Notes under the pieces: model-generated | Told to the model about the DNA's origin: nothing | Database searches by the model: none | The model's input: only the letters and a program-made list of their open reading frames with translations | Shown here: positions 8,483 through 17,164 of the stretch, piece by piece | How the letters are laid out: every line of letters starts with the position of its first letter | Numbering within the stretch: the stretch's first letter is position 1 | Program-made: the position numbers and the translations under genes | From: Actinomadura_C alba | GTDB taxonomy: Bacteria; Actinomycetota; Actinomycetes; Streptosporangiales; Streptosporangiaceae | Assembly (NCBI RefSeq): GCF_039530285.1 | Contig: NZ_BAAAOK010000009.1 | Location: 310,001 to 374,000, forward strand | Direction of reading: 5' to 3' | DNA: 64,000 nt

Positions 8483-9486
8483 TGGCGATGCCGATCCGCC
8501 AGAGCCTGCGCGTCGGCGGCTACATCCTCTGGCAGAAACTGCGCCGGCGGGCGAGGTTCCCGCTGCTCGTCGAACTCGAGCCGCTGTTCGCGTGCAATCT
8601 CGCGTGCGCCGGCTGCGGGAAGATCCAGCATCCCGCCGACGTACTGAAGCGGCGCATGCCGGTCGAGCAGGCCGTGGCCGCGGTGAAGGACGCCGGCGCC
8701 CCGATGGTGTCGATCGCCGGTGGGGAACCGCTCATGCATCCGCAGATCGGACAGCTGGTCCGGGAACTCATCGCCCTCAAGAAGTACGTGTTCCTGTGCA
8801 CCAACGCCCTGCTGATCCCCAAGAAGATCGAGCAGTTCGAGCCGTCACGCTACTTCGCCTGGACGGTGCACCTCGACGGGCTGCGCGAGCGCCACGACGC
8901 CTCGGTGTGCAAGGAGGGCGTCTTCGACGAGGCCGTGGCCGCGGTCCGCGAGTGCCGGCGCCGGGGTTTCCGCGTGACCACCAACACGACGTTCTTCAAC
9001 ACCGACAGCCCGCAGACGGTCATCGACGTGCTCGACTTCCTCAACGACGACCTGCGGGTCGACGAGATGATGATCTCTCCTGGGTACGCGTACGAGAAGG
9101 CACCGGACCAGGACTGCTTTCTCGGCGTCCAGGAGACCCGGCGGCTGTTCCGCAAGGCGTTCGCCGACGGCAGGCGGCGCAGATGGCGGTTCAACCACAC
9201 GCCGCTGTTCCTGGACTTCCTCGAAGGAAAGGTCGATTTCCCCTGCACCGCCTGGGCCATCCCGTCCTACTCCCTGCACGGCTGGCAGCGCCCCTGTTAC
9301 CTGATGGCCGACGGCTACGCGCAGACCTACCAGGAGCTCATCGACGACACCGACTGGAGCTCGTACGGTCGCGGGCGCGATCCCCGCTGTGCCAACTGCA
9401 TGGCGCACTGCGGATACGAGCCCACGGCCGTACTCGCCACCCTCGGCTCCCTGAGGCAGTCACTGCGGGCACTGCGCCACGGCTGA
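8482..9486 (+). CDS. hpnH: Adenosyl-hopene transferase HpnH (radical SAM)
   Basis: 334 residues. HpnH joins a 5'-deoxyadenosyl radical to hopene to give adenosylhopane, the first side-chain step and the substrate of HpnG. The radical SAM cluster motif CNLACAGC follows ELEPLFA; SIAGGEPLMH is the GGE motif that binds SAM. A C-terminal set of cysteines (CTAW, CYLM, CANCMAHCGYE) is typical of HpnH. ATG 8482 overlaps the upstream stop (TGATG); a second ATG two codons later is possible. It is the last operon gene. Converging transcription from the ThDP enzyme ends 22 bp away. Confidence 0.94.
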   Translation: MAMPIRQSLRVGGYILWQKLRRRARFPLLVELEPLFACNLACAGCGKIQHPADVLKRRMPVEQAVAAVKDAGAPMVSIAGGEPLMHPQIGQLVRELIALKKYVFLCTNALLIPKKIEQFEPSRYFAWTVHLDGLRERHDASVCKEGVFDEAVAAVRECRRRGFRVTTNTTFFNTDSPQTVIDVLDFLNDDLRVDEMMISPGYAYEKAPDQDCFLGVQETRRLFRKAFADGRRRRWRFNHTPLFLDFLEGKVDFPCTAWAIPSYSLHGWQRPCYLMADGYAQTYQELIDDTDWSSYGRGRDPRCANCMAHCGYEPTAVLATLGSLRQSLRALRHG

Positions 9487-9507
9487 GGCCGTACGCACTG
9501 TGCCTAC

Positions 9508-11301
9508 TCAGTCGCCCCTGCGGCCGAAGAGCTCCTGGGCCTTGGTCCTGAGGCCCTTGGCGACGATGCCGAACGCGTCGGGATCGCCCTTGATGATGGC
9601 CTCGGCGGCATCCTTGATCTGCTCGAAGTCCGCGTGCGGCGGGATGGGCGGGATGTCGGGGTCGCAGTGCACGTCGAGGACGACCGGCCGGTCGGCGGCG
9701 AGCGCCCGGTCCCACGCGGGCCCGACCGCCTCCGGCTTGTCCACCTCGATGCCCACGAGGTCGATGGAGCGCGCGAAGGCGGCGTACGACACGTCGGGCA
9801 GCGCCTGCGACTGCTCGAACTTCGGCGCGCCGGCCATGCCCCGCAGCTCCCAGGTGACCTGGTTGAGGTCGTTGTTGTGCAGCACCGCCACGATCAGGCG
9901 GCGGTCGGACCACTCCTCGAAGTAGCGTTTGATCGTGATTAGCTCGGCCATGCCGTTCATCTGCATGGCGCCGTCGCCGACGAAGGCGATGACCGGACGG
10001 CCGGGATGGGCGAACTTGGCCCCGATGGCGTACGGCACGCCGGACCCCATGGTCGCCAGGTTGCCCGACAGCGAGCCGCGGACACCGGCCCGGAACCTCA
10101 GGTCACGGGCGTACCAGTTGGCCGCCGAGCCCGAGTCGGCGGTCACGATCGCGTCGACGGGCAGCCGCGAGGACAGTTCCCAGAACAGCAGCATCGGGTT
10201 GATCGGGTCGGCCGGCACCTTGGCCTGTCGTTCGACGATGCCCCACCAGCGGTCCACGTTGCGCTCGATGGTCTCCCGCCAGGACCGGTCGGCCTTGCGG
10301 CGCAACCGGGGGATCAGGGCCCGCAGCGTCTCGGCGGCATCGCCGACGAGGTTGGCCTCGGTCGGGTAACGCATCCCGATCAATCGGCCGTCGATGTCGA
10401 TCTGTACCCCCCTGGCCTGGCCGAACGGCGGCAGGAACTGGGTGTAGGGGAAGTTGGAGCCGATGATGAGCAGGGTGTCGCAGTCGCGCATGAGCTCGTA
10501 CGACGGGCGGGTGCCCAGCAACCCGATGGCTCCGGTGACGTAGGGCAGGTCGTCGGGCAGGACGTCCTTGCCGAGCAGCGCCTTGGCGACGCCGGCCCCG
10601 GTGAGGTCGGCCAGCTGCTTTACCTCCTCCGCCGCCCCGCGTGCGCCCTGTCCCACGAGGATGGCGACCTTCGAGCCGGCGTTGAGCACCTCGGCGGCGC
10701 GGGCGATCTCGGTGTCCGGGGCCCGGGTGATCGGGGGCACGTAACCGGGCGTCGACGAGGGCACCTGCTTGAACGCGTGCTCCGGCGGTTCGTAGGCCTC
10801 ATCCTGCAGGTCGGCGGGGATGATGAGGCAGGTCGGAGCGTGTTCGGCCAGCGCGATGCGCATCGCCCGGTCGATCAGGTTGGGCAGCTGGGCCGGAACG
10901 GTGGCCATCTGCAGGTAGGCGCTCGCGACGTCCTTGAAGAGGGAGATCAGATCGAGCTCCTGCTGATAGTTGCCGCCCATGGCGGTGCGGGCGGTCTGGC
11001 CGGCGATCGCCACCACCGGCACGTGGTCGAGTTTGGCGTCGTACAGCCCGTTGAGCAGGTGGACGGCCCCCGGCCCGCTGGTGGCGACGCAAACACCCGG
11101 CCGGCCGCTGAACTTGGCGTATCCGACGGCCTGGAAGGCGCACATCTCCTCGTGCCTGGCCTGGACGAACGCGGGCCGGTCGCCGGCTCGGCCCAGCGCC
11201 GCGATGATCCCGTTGATGCCGTCTCCCGGGTAACCGAAGAGACGTTCCACGCCCCACTGGCGCAGCCGTTCCAGCAGATAGTCCCCGACCGTACGCGGCA
11301 T
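9508..11301 (-). CDS. ThDP-dependent pyruvate oxidase-like enzyme
   Basis: 597 residues from ATG 11301, which has GGAGGGAGA about 7 nt upstream; ATG 11319 with AGGAGA is an alternative. Three-domain ThDP enzyme of the acetolactate synthase/pyruvate oxidase superfamily. The N-terminal PYR domain carries the catalytic Glu in QARHEEMCAF (about Glu51), and GPGAVHLLNG follows. The middle domain is Rossmann-like. The C-terminal PP domain has GDGAMQMNGMAEL with downstream HNNDLNQVTWE, the Mg-ThDP motif. It is closest in pattern to PoxB-type quinone-dependent pyruvate dehydrogenases often found among actinobacterial stress genes, but the acceptor cannot be read from the sequence. It is divergent from the SPW protein gene. 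Confidence 0.82.
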   Translation of the reverse strand: MPRTVGDYLLERLRQWGVERLFGYPGDGINGIIAALGRAGDRPAFVQARHEEMCAFQAVGYAKFSGRPGVCVATSGPGAVHLLNGLYDAKLDHVPVVAIAGQTARTAMGGNYQQELDLISLFKDVASAYLQMATVPAQLPNLIDRAMRIALAEHAPTCLIIPADLQDEAYEPPEHAFKQVPSSTPGYVPPITRAPDTEIARAAEVLNAGSKVAILVGQGARGAAEEVKQLADLTGAGVAKALLGKDVLPDDLPYVTGAIGLLGTRPSYELMRDCDTLLIIGSNFPYTQFLPPFGQARGVQIDIDGRLIGMRYPTEANLVGDAAETLRALIPRLRRKADRSWRETIERNVDRWWGIVERQAKVPADPINPMLLFWELSSRLPVDAIVTADSGSAANWYARDLRFRAGVRGSLSGNLATMGSGVPYAIGAKFAHPGRPVIAFVGDGAMQMNGMAELITIKRYFEEWSDRRLIVAVLHNNDLNQVTWELRGMAGAPKFEQSQALPDVSYAAFARSIDLVGIEVDKPEAVGPAWDRALAADRPVVLDVHCDPDIPPIPPHADFEQIKDAAEAIIKGDPDAFGIVAKGLRTKAQELFGRRGD

Positions 11302-11467
11302 GGTGACGTCTCCCTCCATGCGTATCGTTCTCCTGGACATTCCCTGATAAATCGACCAAACCCGTGATGACGGTAATAAAGCTCCACGCGGCAGGCGGCC
11401 CCCGTGACAGGCGGGGTTCCGGGCGCTCGCGCGAGCCCAGGTACATGAAAACTTTGCCTTGACCAGC

Positions 11468-11493
11468 GTGGAACACCGATTCGGCCGGGGTAC
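11468..11493 (+). promoter_or_regulatory. Possible SigB/SigF-type stress promoter upstream of the SPW gene
   Basis: GTGG, 16 nt, then GGGTAC resembles the actinobacterial SigB/SigF pattern (GTTT, 14-17 nt, GGGTAT). It lies about 40 bp before the SPW ATG, in the divergent gap with the ThDP enzyme. The -35 match is imperfect. A general-stress promoter would fit both neighbours, but this is inference from pattern only. Confidence 0.28.
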
Positions 11494-11534
11494 GGGGGAT
11501 TTGTCAGTTCCGCGAACTAAGGAGGCCGAGGTCA

Positions 11535-12005
11535 ATGACTCGACCAGGCCTTGAACGGCATCCGGACATCCTCGAGCTGAGGGACAGATACGAACGGGCG
11601 TCATGCACTCCGGCCGCCCAGGCGGTCGACGGGTTGACCATGCTTTCCGGCCTGTATCTGGCGATATCCCCATGGGTGGTGGGCTTCCAGGGCCTGTCCC
11701 GGCTGTCCGTCAGCAACCTCATCACCGGCCTCGCCGTAGCGGCTCTGGCCCTCGGCCTGGCGTCGGCCTTCGGGCGCATGCACGGGCTGACCTGGATCGC
11801 ACCGCTCATCGGCGTGTGGACGATCATCGCGCCATGGGTGATGCACTCGGCCACGAGGGCGAGCATCTGGAACAACGTCGTGACCGGAGCCGTGATCCTC
11901 CTGCTGGGGCTGGGGGCGATGGCCGTCGGCATGCGCCAGAAGGGGCAGAAGGGGCGGCCGAACATGTTCCAGCACGAGAGAGAGCCGGGGCGCGGCGAGC
12001 GTTAG
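11535..12005 (+). CDS. SPW-repeat membrane protein
   Basis: 156 residues, small integral membrane protein. Two SPW-repeat units are visible: ISPWVVGF at about residue 44 and APWVMHS near residue 100, each between hydrophobic helices (roughly four membrane segments in all). The tail after residue 135 is polar and cytoplasmic in appearance. The ribosome binding site AAGGAGG at 11519-11525 is near perfect and fixes ATG 11535. SPW proteins have no established biochemical function. The gene is divergent from the ThDP enzyme, and the two may share stress control. Confidence 0.85.
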   Translation: MTRPGLERHPDILELRDRYERASCTPAAQAVDGLTMLSGLYLAISPWVVGFQGLSRLSVSNLITGLAVAALALGLASAFGRMHGLTWIAPLIGVWTIIAPWVMHSATRASIWNNVVTGAVILLLGLGAMAVGMRQKGQKGRPNMFQHEREPGRGER

Positions 12006-12214
12006 CGACCGTGAGGCCCCGCCCGGCCCGACCGGCGACCGATGGTCCGCGTAACGCTGTGACCTGCTATGACCAGGGATCTGGAGATGGCGACCGGGGG
12101 ACGCCGTGGCCGCGGTGGTGTGCCGCCGCCACGGTGCACCGGTGATCTCGCAGGGCGGTACCCGATCCGGGCGCGGCGGGAGAGAGGCCGGCTCGGCGCC
12201 GGGCGACATCGGCT

Positions 12215-13315
12215 GTGAACACGGGCGAGCGGATCGATGACGTGGGCGCCGCCGCCTACACCGTTCCCAGCGAAGACCCTGCGGCCGACGGCACGTTCAC
12301 CCGGTCGGAGACCACCCTGGTGCTGGCCCGGGCGCATGCGGGCGACGTCACCGGGATCGGGTGGACCTACGGCCCCTCCGCGACGGCCACGCTGATCACG
12401 CACCAGCTGGCCCCCGTCGTGCGCGGTCGGCCGATGCTGGACGTCCCGGGGTGCCATGAGGCGATGTGCCGGGCGGTGCGCGACGCCGGCCGAGTCGGCA
12501 TGTGCTCGCTCGCGATCTCGGCACTCGACTGCGCACTATGGGACCTCAAGGCCCGGTCGCTGGACCTTCCCCTGCACCACCTGCTCGGCGTCGTGCGCGC
12601 GGAGGTCCCGGTGTACGGCTCCGGCGCGTTCACCACCCTCGGAGACGACCGGCTCCGCCGCCGGCTCGAGCACTGGGCCCACGACCTGCGGATTCCCCGA
12701 GTCAAGATCGAGATCGGGGAAGGCCGGGGTGCGAACGAGGAGCGGGACCTCGCCCGGCTCCGGTTGGCGCGCGAGATCGTGGGTGCGGGGGTGGAGCTGT
12801 ACGCCGACGCCAACGGCGCATACTCGGTCAAACAGGCGATCAGAGTTGCCCGCGCCGCCGAGGACCTCGATCTGCGGTGGCTGGAGGAACCGGTGCCCGC
12901 CGACGACCTGCCCGGCCTACGGGCGGTCGCGCGGGCCGTCGCCCCCGAGGTCGCGGCGGGCGAGTACGGCTTCGACCTTCCCTACTTCGCGCGAATGATC
13001 GGAAACGTCGACTGCCTCCAGGCGGATGTCACCCGCTGCGGCGGGATCACCGAGTTCCAGCGCGTCGCCGCCCTCGCCCGTGCGAGGGGGCGTGAGCTGT
13101 CCGGGCACCGCGCCCCCCATCTGCATGCCGCCGTCATGTCGTCGACCCCGGTCACGCGGCACATCGAGTGGTTCCATGATCACGTCCGCATCGAGGAACG
13201 GCTCTTCGACGGCACCCTGTCGTCCGCCGGCGGCACAGTGCGTCCCCGCGACGACGCTCCCGGCCTCGGCGTGACGCTCAAGTACCCCGACGCCGAGCCG
13301 TACCGGGTGAGATGA
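12215..13315 (+). CDS. Mandelate racemase/muconate lactonizing-type enolase superfamily enzyme
   Basis: 366 residues from GTG. The N-terminal capping domain is followed by a (beta/alpha)7 barrel. Metal ligands are visible as YADANG (Asp), WLEEPV (Glu) and AAGEYGF (Glu). The C-terminal acid/base pair of the racemase/dehydratase subgroup appears as LQADVTRCGG (Asp) and SGHRAPHLHAA (His). At the second barrel strand the usual K-x-K reads VKIEIG, so the second catalytic Lys is replaced by Glu; this argues for one-base (His-Asp) chemistry such as acid-sugar dehydration or epimerisation rather than muconate cycloisomerisation. Substrate unknown. No transporter or sugar-catabolic neighbour helps, and the ribosome binding site is weak. 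Confidence 0.8.
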   Translation: MNTGERIDDVGAAAYTVPSEDPAADGTFTRSETTLVLARAHAGDVTGIGWTYGPSATATLITHQLAPVVRGRPMLDVPGCHEAMCRAVRDAGRVGMCSLAISALDCALWDLKARSLDLPLHHLLGVVRAEVPVYGSGAFTTLGDDRLRRRLEHWAHDLRIPRVKIEIGEGRGANEERDLARLRLAREIVGAGVELYADANGAYSVKQAIRVARAAEDLDLRWLEEPVPADDLPGLRAVARAVAPEVAAGEYGFDLPYFARMIGNVDCLQADVTRCGGITEFQRVAALARARGRELSGHRAPHLHAAVMSSTPVTRHIEWFHDHVRIEERLFDGTLSSAGGTVRPRDDAPGLGVTLKYPDAEPYRVR

Positions 13316-13530
13316 GTCCCCGAGCGGTCCCACTACCACGAACCATGGCAGGCCTTCAATAGGAAGCCATGAAGGGACTATGATGTGCTTTAGCGACAAG
13401 CTCTGACATATCTACCGAATCAGGGCAAATCTAGTGCGCTTCTGTGGCAACCCGCGCGCCTACGGGCATCCCAGCAGGCAGGCGGACGCCCGTTGCCGGA
13501 CGCCCGCAGTGATAGAGGCGTACTCGAGGT

Positions 13531-13547
13531 GGAGGAGCAGCTCCTCC
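13531..13547 (+). promoter_or_regulatory. Perfect 7-bp stem hairpin just before the histidine kinase start
   Basis: GGAGGAG-CAG-CTCCTCC is a perfect inverted repeat ending 10 nt before the ATG at 13558. GGAGGAG itself looks like a Shine-Dalgarno sequence but would be too far (about 20 nt) and locked in the stem; GGGAG at 13548-13552 is then the usable site. It could limit translation of the kinase. No experimental basis. Confidence 0.3.
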
Positions 13548-13557
13548 GGGAGTCCGG

Positions 13558-14910
13558 ATGCCGGCCTGGAACCGATCATCACTACGAGCCCGCACCACGT
13601 GGGCGACCGGTGCCGTCGCGGCACTGGTGTGCATCGGGTTCAGCATGCTGTTCCTCGTCTTCGTCGGCAACCAGGAGAGCGAGTCGGCCGAGACCCGGGC
13701 CACCGCGGGCTGGGACCGGGTGCTGCCCATCATCAAGCTGGGACAGCTCCCCTCCGTACTGCCGGAGAGCAGGGGCGATGCGATCCAGGTCCTGAACGCG
13801 CACGGCCGGGTGGTCTCGGCGACGCATCAGCTCGTCGGTCGGCCGCCGATCGCCACACTCCCACCGGGGAACGACGCGGCCGTGCGCAGCCAACGGAGTC
13901 TGTGCCATGTGGACGGGCTGACCGGCTGCAAGACCGTCGTGCTCTTCAAGGTCTTCCAGCCGGACGGGATCTGGCTCGTCAACGTGGCGGTCCCGGGCGT
14001 CCCCTGGTACGGGAACCGCACTGTGCTGTCCCTGGTGATCGGCATGTCTCTGCTGATGACCACGATGATGGCGGTCGGCGTCTCGCGGGCGGTCGGCAAG
14101 ACCCTGGGTCCGGTCGACGCCATCCGCACCGAACTGAAGGAGATCACGGGCACCGGACTGCACCGGCGGGTCCCGGTACCCCTCAACCAGGACGAGATCA
14201 GGCTGCTGGCCGAGACGGTGAACGCCACCCTGGACCGCCTCGAAGGCGCCTACGAGCAGTTGCGGCAGTTCACCTCCGACGCCTCCCATGACCTGCGCAG
14301 CCCGATCACCGCCATGCGGGCCCAGGTCGAGGAAGGACTGATGTACCCCGACGACACCGACTGGCCACGAACCGCCACCGAGGTACTCACCGGAATAGAC
14401 CGCCTGCAGGCGATCGTGACCGATCTGCTCAACCTCGCCAAACTGGACGCCGGGGTCATGCTGAACCGCAGGCCGACCGACCTGGCGAATATGATCGCCG
14501 CTGAACTGGACCGCCGGACCTACCGGGTGAGGATCGTCCGGCGATTCTCCCGTTCCGTGGTCGTCGACTGTGACCGGCTGCGCGTCATCCGGCTGCTCAC
14601 CAATCTGCTCGACAACGCCGAGCGCCACGCCGACGAACAGATCACCATCATCGTCCGGGCCGACGGCCCCATGGCCGTACTCGAAGTCCTCGACGACGGC
14701 GCCGGAATCGCCCCCGAACACCGCGAGACCGTCTTCGACCGCTTCACCCGTCTGGAGGCCTCCCGCAGCCGCGACGCCGGAGGAACCGGCCTCGGCCTGC
14801 CCATCGCCCGCCAGATCGCCCAAGCCCACGACGGCACCCTCACCATCGACGACAGCGCACAAGGCGCCCGCTTCGTCCTCCGCCTCCCCCGCTGCGACAA
14901 CAGCCACTAA
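13558..14910 (+). CDS. Sensor histidine kinase (orphan)
   Basis: 450 residues, inner-membrane sensor kinase. A first membrane helix (about residues 17-37, AVAALVCIGFSMLFLVFVG) and a second near 160-180 enclose an extracytoplasmic sensor region of about 120 residues with two Cys (SLCHVDGLTGCK) that could form a disulfide. HAMP follows, then HisKA with SDASHDLRSPI (phospho-His), N-box LLDNAERHA, G1 DDGAGIAPE and G2 GGTGLGLPIA. No response regulator is adjacent on either side, which is unusual for this type. The 240 bp upstream contain no intact gene. The ligand cannot be inferred. Confidence 0.9.
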   Translation: MPAWNRSSLRARTTWATGAVAALVCIGFSMLFLVFVGNQESESAETRATAGWDRVLPIIKLGQLPSVLPESRGDAIQVLNAHGRVVSATHQLVGRPPIATLPPGNDAAVRSQRSLCHVDGLTGCKTVVLFKVFQPDGIWLVNVAVPGVPWYGNRTVLSLVIGMSLLMTTMMAVGVSRAVGKTLGPVDAIRTELKEITGTGLHRRVPVPLNQDEIRLLAETVNATLDRLEGAYEQLRQFTSDASHDLRSPITAMRAQVEEGLMYPDDTDWPRTATEVLTGIDRLQAIVTDLLNLAKLDAGVMLNRRPTDLANMIAAELDRRTYRVRIVRRFSRSVVVDCDRLRVIRLLTNLLDNAERHADEQITIIVRADGPMAVLEVLDDGAGIAPEHRETVFDRFTRLEASRSRDAGGTGLGLPIARQIAQAHDGTLTIDDSAQGARFVLRLPRCDNSH

Positions 14911-14980
14911 GACGTCGCTTCTTACGACGGCGCGGCGTTCCGCCGGCCCCTTATCAGAGCCGTCCGTCATGCTCTGAGGC

Positions 14981-15412
14981 ATGGACGAGAACACCTTCTG
15001 GCAGCTCATCGACGACTGCAGACCTCCCACGCCTGATCCCGACGCGGAACATCTGGCCGCCACCCTGACGGCTCGTCTGTCCGCCGGTCCGCTGGCGGCG
15101 GTCATCGGGTTCGCCGAACAGCTGTCGTGGGCCCTCTACCGGCTGGACCGCAAGGAGTACGGGTGGGACCTGTCGAGCGACAGCTTCCTCTACACGCGCG
15201 CCGCCGTAGTCGCCGCCGGCCGCGAAACGTACGAGAACGTGCTCCAGATTCCGGCGCACTTCGTTCCGTACGCCACCAATCTCATCTGGGCCGAGAGCCT
15301 GCTCTACGCGCCGGACAGGGCGTACGAACACATCACCGGCGAGGAGTGGGATCGCAGCACTCGCTACTCCTATGAGTCCTACTCGAACTCCGAGGGATGG
15401 GCCGATGCGTAG
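14981..15412 (+). CDS. DUF4240-family protein
   Basis: 143 residues, cytoplasmic, acidic. The opening MDENTFWQLIDDCR and the later FAEQLSWALYRLDRKEYGW and SDSFLYTRAAVVAAGRETY match the DUF4240 pattern common in actinomycetes. There is no known function. It lies 70 bp after the kinase gene on the same strand and may be read from the same transcript, though the two need not be linked functionally. Confidence 0.72.
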   Translation: MDENTFWQLIDDCRPPTPDPDAEHLAATLTARLSAGPLAAVIGFAEQLSWALYRLDRKEYGWDLSSDSFLYTRAAVVAAGRETYENVLQIPAHFVPYATNLIWAESLLYAPDRAYEHITGEEWDRSTRYSYESYSNSEGWADA

Positions 15413-15521
15413 CCGCATAAGCGCCCGCGACCAGCGAAACCGCATAAATCGCAGACGCCATCCCACCACCCGCTGGCTGGGCAGTCGGGAACGCGAGCCG
15501 AGAAACAGAATTCGAACGATT

Positions 15522-15713
15522 TCACGAGTCCAGTAGGCCACTCTTGATCTCAGTGATGAATCGCCGCCAATCAGCGGACGAGATCCAAATGGTTCCACCA
15601 TCGGGGTTCTTGCTGTCCCGTGCGGCGATCTGATGTGCGGCACGGGCTACCTCAACGCAGTTCCCACCGTTCGCTCCGCTGTGTGACGCCTTGCGCCACT
15701 TCAAGCCTTCCAC
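15522..15713 (-). CDS. DUF397 protein (partner of the XRE regulator)
   Basis: 63 residues from GTG 15713. Small single-domain DUF397 protein: LKWRKASHSGANGGNCVEVA at the N-terminus and DSKNPDGGTIW followed by WRRFI near the C-terminus are the family landmarks. It overlaps the end of the upstream XRE regulator by 13 bp in another frame, so it is translationally coupled. In Streptomyces and relatives DUF397 proteins act as antagonists or partners of the adjacent DUF5753 XRE regulator; that role is inferred here from the family and the gene order. Confidence 0.85.
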   Translation of the reverse strand: MEGLKWRKASHSGANGGNCVEVARAAHQIAARDSKNPDGGTIWISSADWRRFITEIKSGLLDS

Positions 15714-16507
15714 TGTTCCGCCGCCCTAGTGATCAGTTCGATTGTTTCCCGCTGCGGGAGAGCGTCCGCTCTGAAGATCTCGAACATGCGCCGGAGTCGC
15801 ACGACGTCCTCAGCACGCTCAACGACCTCGCCGCTGAGTTGGTTGTCCACATACGCCACATCGTTGCCGCCGTCGAAGTTGGCGATCACGAATCCGCCGA
15901 GAAATCCGGAACAGACCGTTGCCATCAGCGGAACAATCTGTACGACCACGTTGTCCCGCTGTGCCACTTCGGCAAGATGCAGCAACTGATCATGCATCAC
16001 CGCAGCACCGCCAATGTTGCGTTGCAGCACGCTTTCATCCATGAGCGCCACGAGTACCGGAGCGTCTTCCTTGGCCAGGATCCGCTGCCGGTTCATCCGC
16101 GCAATGACCATTTCCTCTGTATCGGCAAGATGATTCGCTGCACGCAACACGGCACGCGCATAATCTTCTGTCTGCAGAAGGCCTGGAACAACGGCCAACT
16201 CAAATGACCATAAAGCTGTGGCCCTACCCTCGATCTCCACCCACTTTCCGAACCACTCCAGCGGGACCGTGACGCTCACGAGATCCTCAAGGAGGCGGGA
16301 GAGAACGCCACGTGTTCCGAGCACTCCCTCAAGACGATCTATCGCATCGGGCTTCGGAACGTACCTGCTCTTCTCCCATGCCGTGACGAGAGACTCCGAG
16401 GCGAAGACCGCTTTACCAAGTGCGGCCCGGCTCATCCCTTTTGCCTCCCGCGCGAGACGAATCTCCCTAGCAAGAAACGCTCGCGCTGTCAGGTGATTAC
16501 CGGCCAT
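15701..16507 (-). CDS. XRE-family HTH regulator with DUF5753 domain
   Basis: 268 residues from ATG 16507, which has GGAG 11 nt upstream; a GTG at 16516 is too close to that site. The N-terminal helix-turn-helix (LAREIRLAREAKGMSRAALG, then SESLVTAWE) fits the XRE fold, and the C-terminal 180 residues are DUF5753 (WFELAVVPGLLQTEDYARA-type segment, here FELAVVPGLLQTEDYARAVL). Such Scr1/WhiJ-like regulators pair with DUF397 proteins and are numerous in actinomycetes. It is divergently transcribed from the anti-sigma-type ATPase gene, so the 126-bp gap between them is a likely site of control. Confidence 0.9.
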   Translation of the reverse strand: MAGNHLTARAFLAREIRLAREAKGMSRAALGKAVFASESLVTAWEKSRYVPKPDAIDRLEGVLGTRGVLSRLLEDLVSVTVPLEWFGKWVEIEGRATALWSFELAVVPGLLQTEDYARAVLRAANHLADTEEMVIARMNRQRILAKEDAPVLVALMDESVLQRNIGGAAVMHDQLLHLAEVAQRDNVVVQIVPLMATVCSGFLGGFVIANFDGGNDVAYVDNQLSGEVVERAEDVVRLRRMFEIFRADALPQRETIELITRAAEQWKA

Positions 16508-16633
16508 CGTCCGCACATCTCCGTAGTTCTGCCGAGCAAACCTTGTGCAGGTGGGCTGCCTGTGTTTTGCCTATCTCAGGGTAGACCGTCCGCGAGACCC
16601 TGTGGATACCGATTTCACAGGTGAGGACAGGGC

Positions 16634-17164
16634 ATGAAGCCAATTGATCAGCTTCCATCCGGGCAGCCGAGCCCGCATGCGCAGTGCGGCATCGGCGGCG
16701 GTCCCATCGTCCTCGGCTCGATCGATTTCCCGGCTGAAGCCCATCAGGTCCGCACCGCACGGCACTGGCTCCGTGAACTGCTCGGTAAGAACCACCCGGC
16801 AGTGTCCGAGGTCGAACTGCTGGGGAGCGAACTGATCACCAACTCGATCCTGCACTCCGACTCGGCCAGGCTCGACGAGTGCGGACGCCCCGGGTTCGTG
16901 TCGGTCACCGTACTCTCCACCAGCCAGACCATCCGGGTCGAGGTGACCGACGCCGGATCGGCGTCCAGCATCCCGCGCCTCGTCGACGGCGGGCCTGACG
17001 CGGTCAGTGGCCGTGGCCTGCGCCTACTGCGAGAGATCACGGGCGGGCGGTACGGCATGCGCACCCATGAAGCGGGCCGCACCATGTGGTTCGAGCTCGA
17101 CTGCTCCCCCGCCGTCGGCACGGCGGAACACTGCGCCTCTGCCCGCGCGCGGACCTCCCGATGA
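16634..17164 (+). CDS. Anti-sigma-type ATP-binding protein (RsbW-like HATPase_c_2)
   Basis: 176 residues. GHKL ATPase fold: N-box ELITNSILHSDS, G1 VEVTDAGS and G2 GRGLRLLREI are present, in the short form of RsbW/SpoIIAB-type serine kinases. In actinomycetes many such stand-alone proteins sit beside XRE-DUF5753/DUF397 pairs, as here. The role as an anti-sigma factor or protein kinase is inferred from the family; no cognate sigma factor is nearby. Its TGA overlaps the ATG of the next gene (ATGA at 17161-17164). Confidence 0.85.
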   Translation: MKPIDQLPSGQPSPHAQCGIGGGPIVLGSIDFPAEAHQVRTARHWLRELLGKNHPAVSEVELLGSELITNSILHSDSARLDECGRPGFVSVTVLSTSQTIRVEVTDAGSASSIPRLVDGGPDAVSGRGLRLLREITGGRYGMRTHEAGRTMWFELDCSPAVGTAEHCASARARTSR

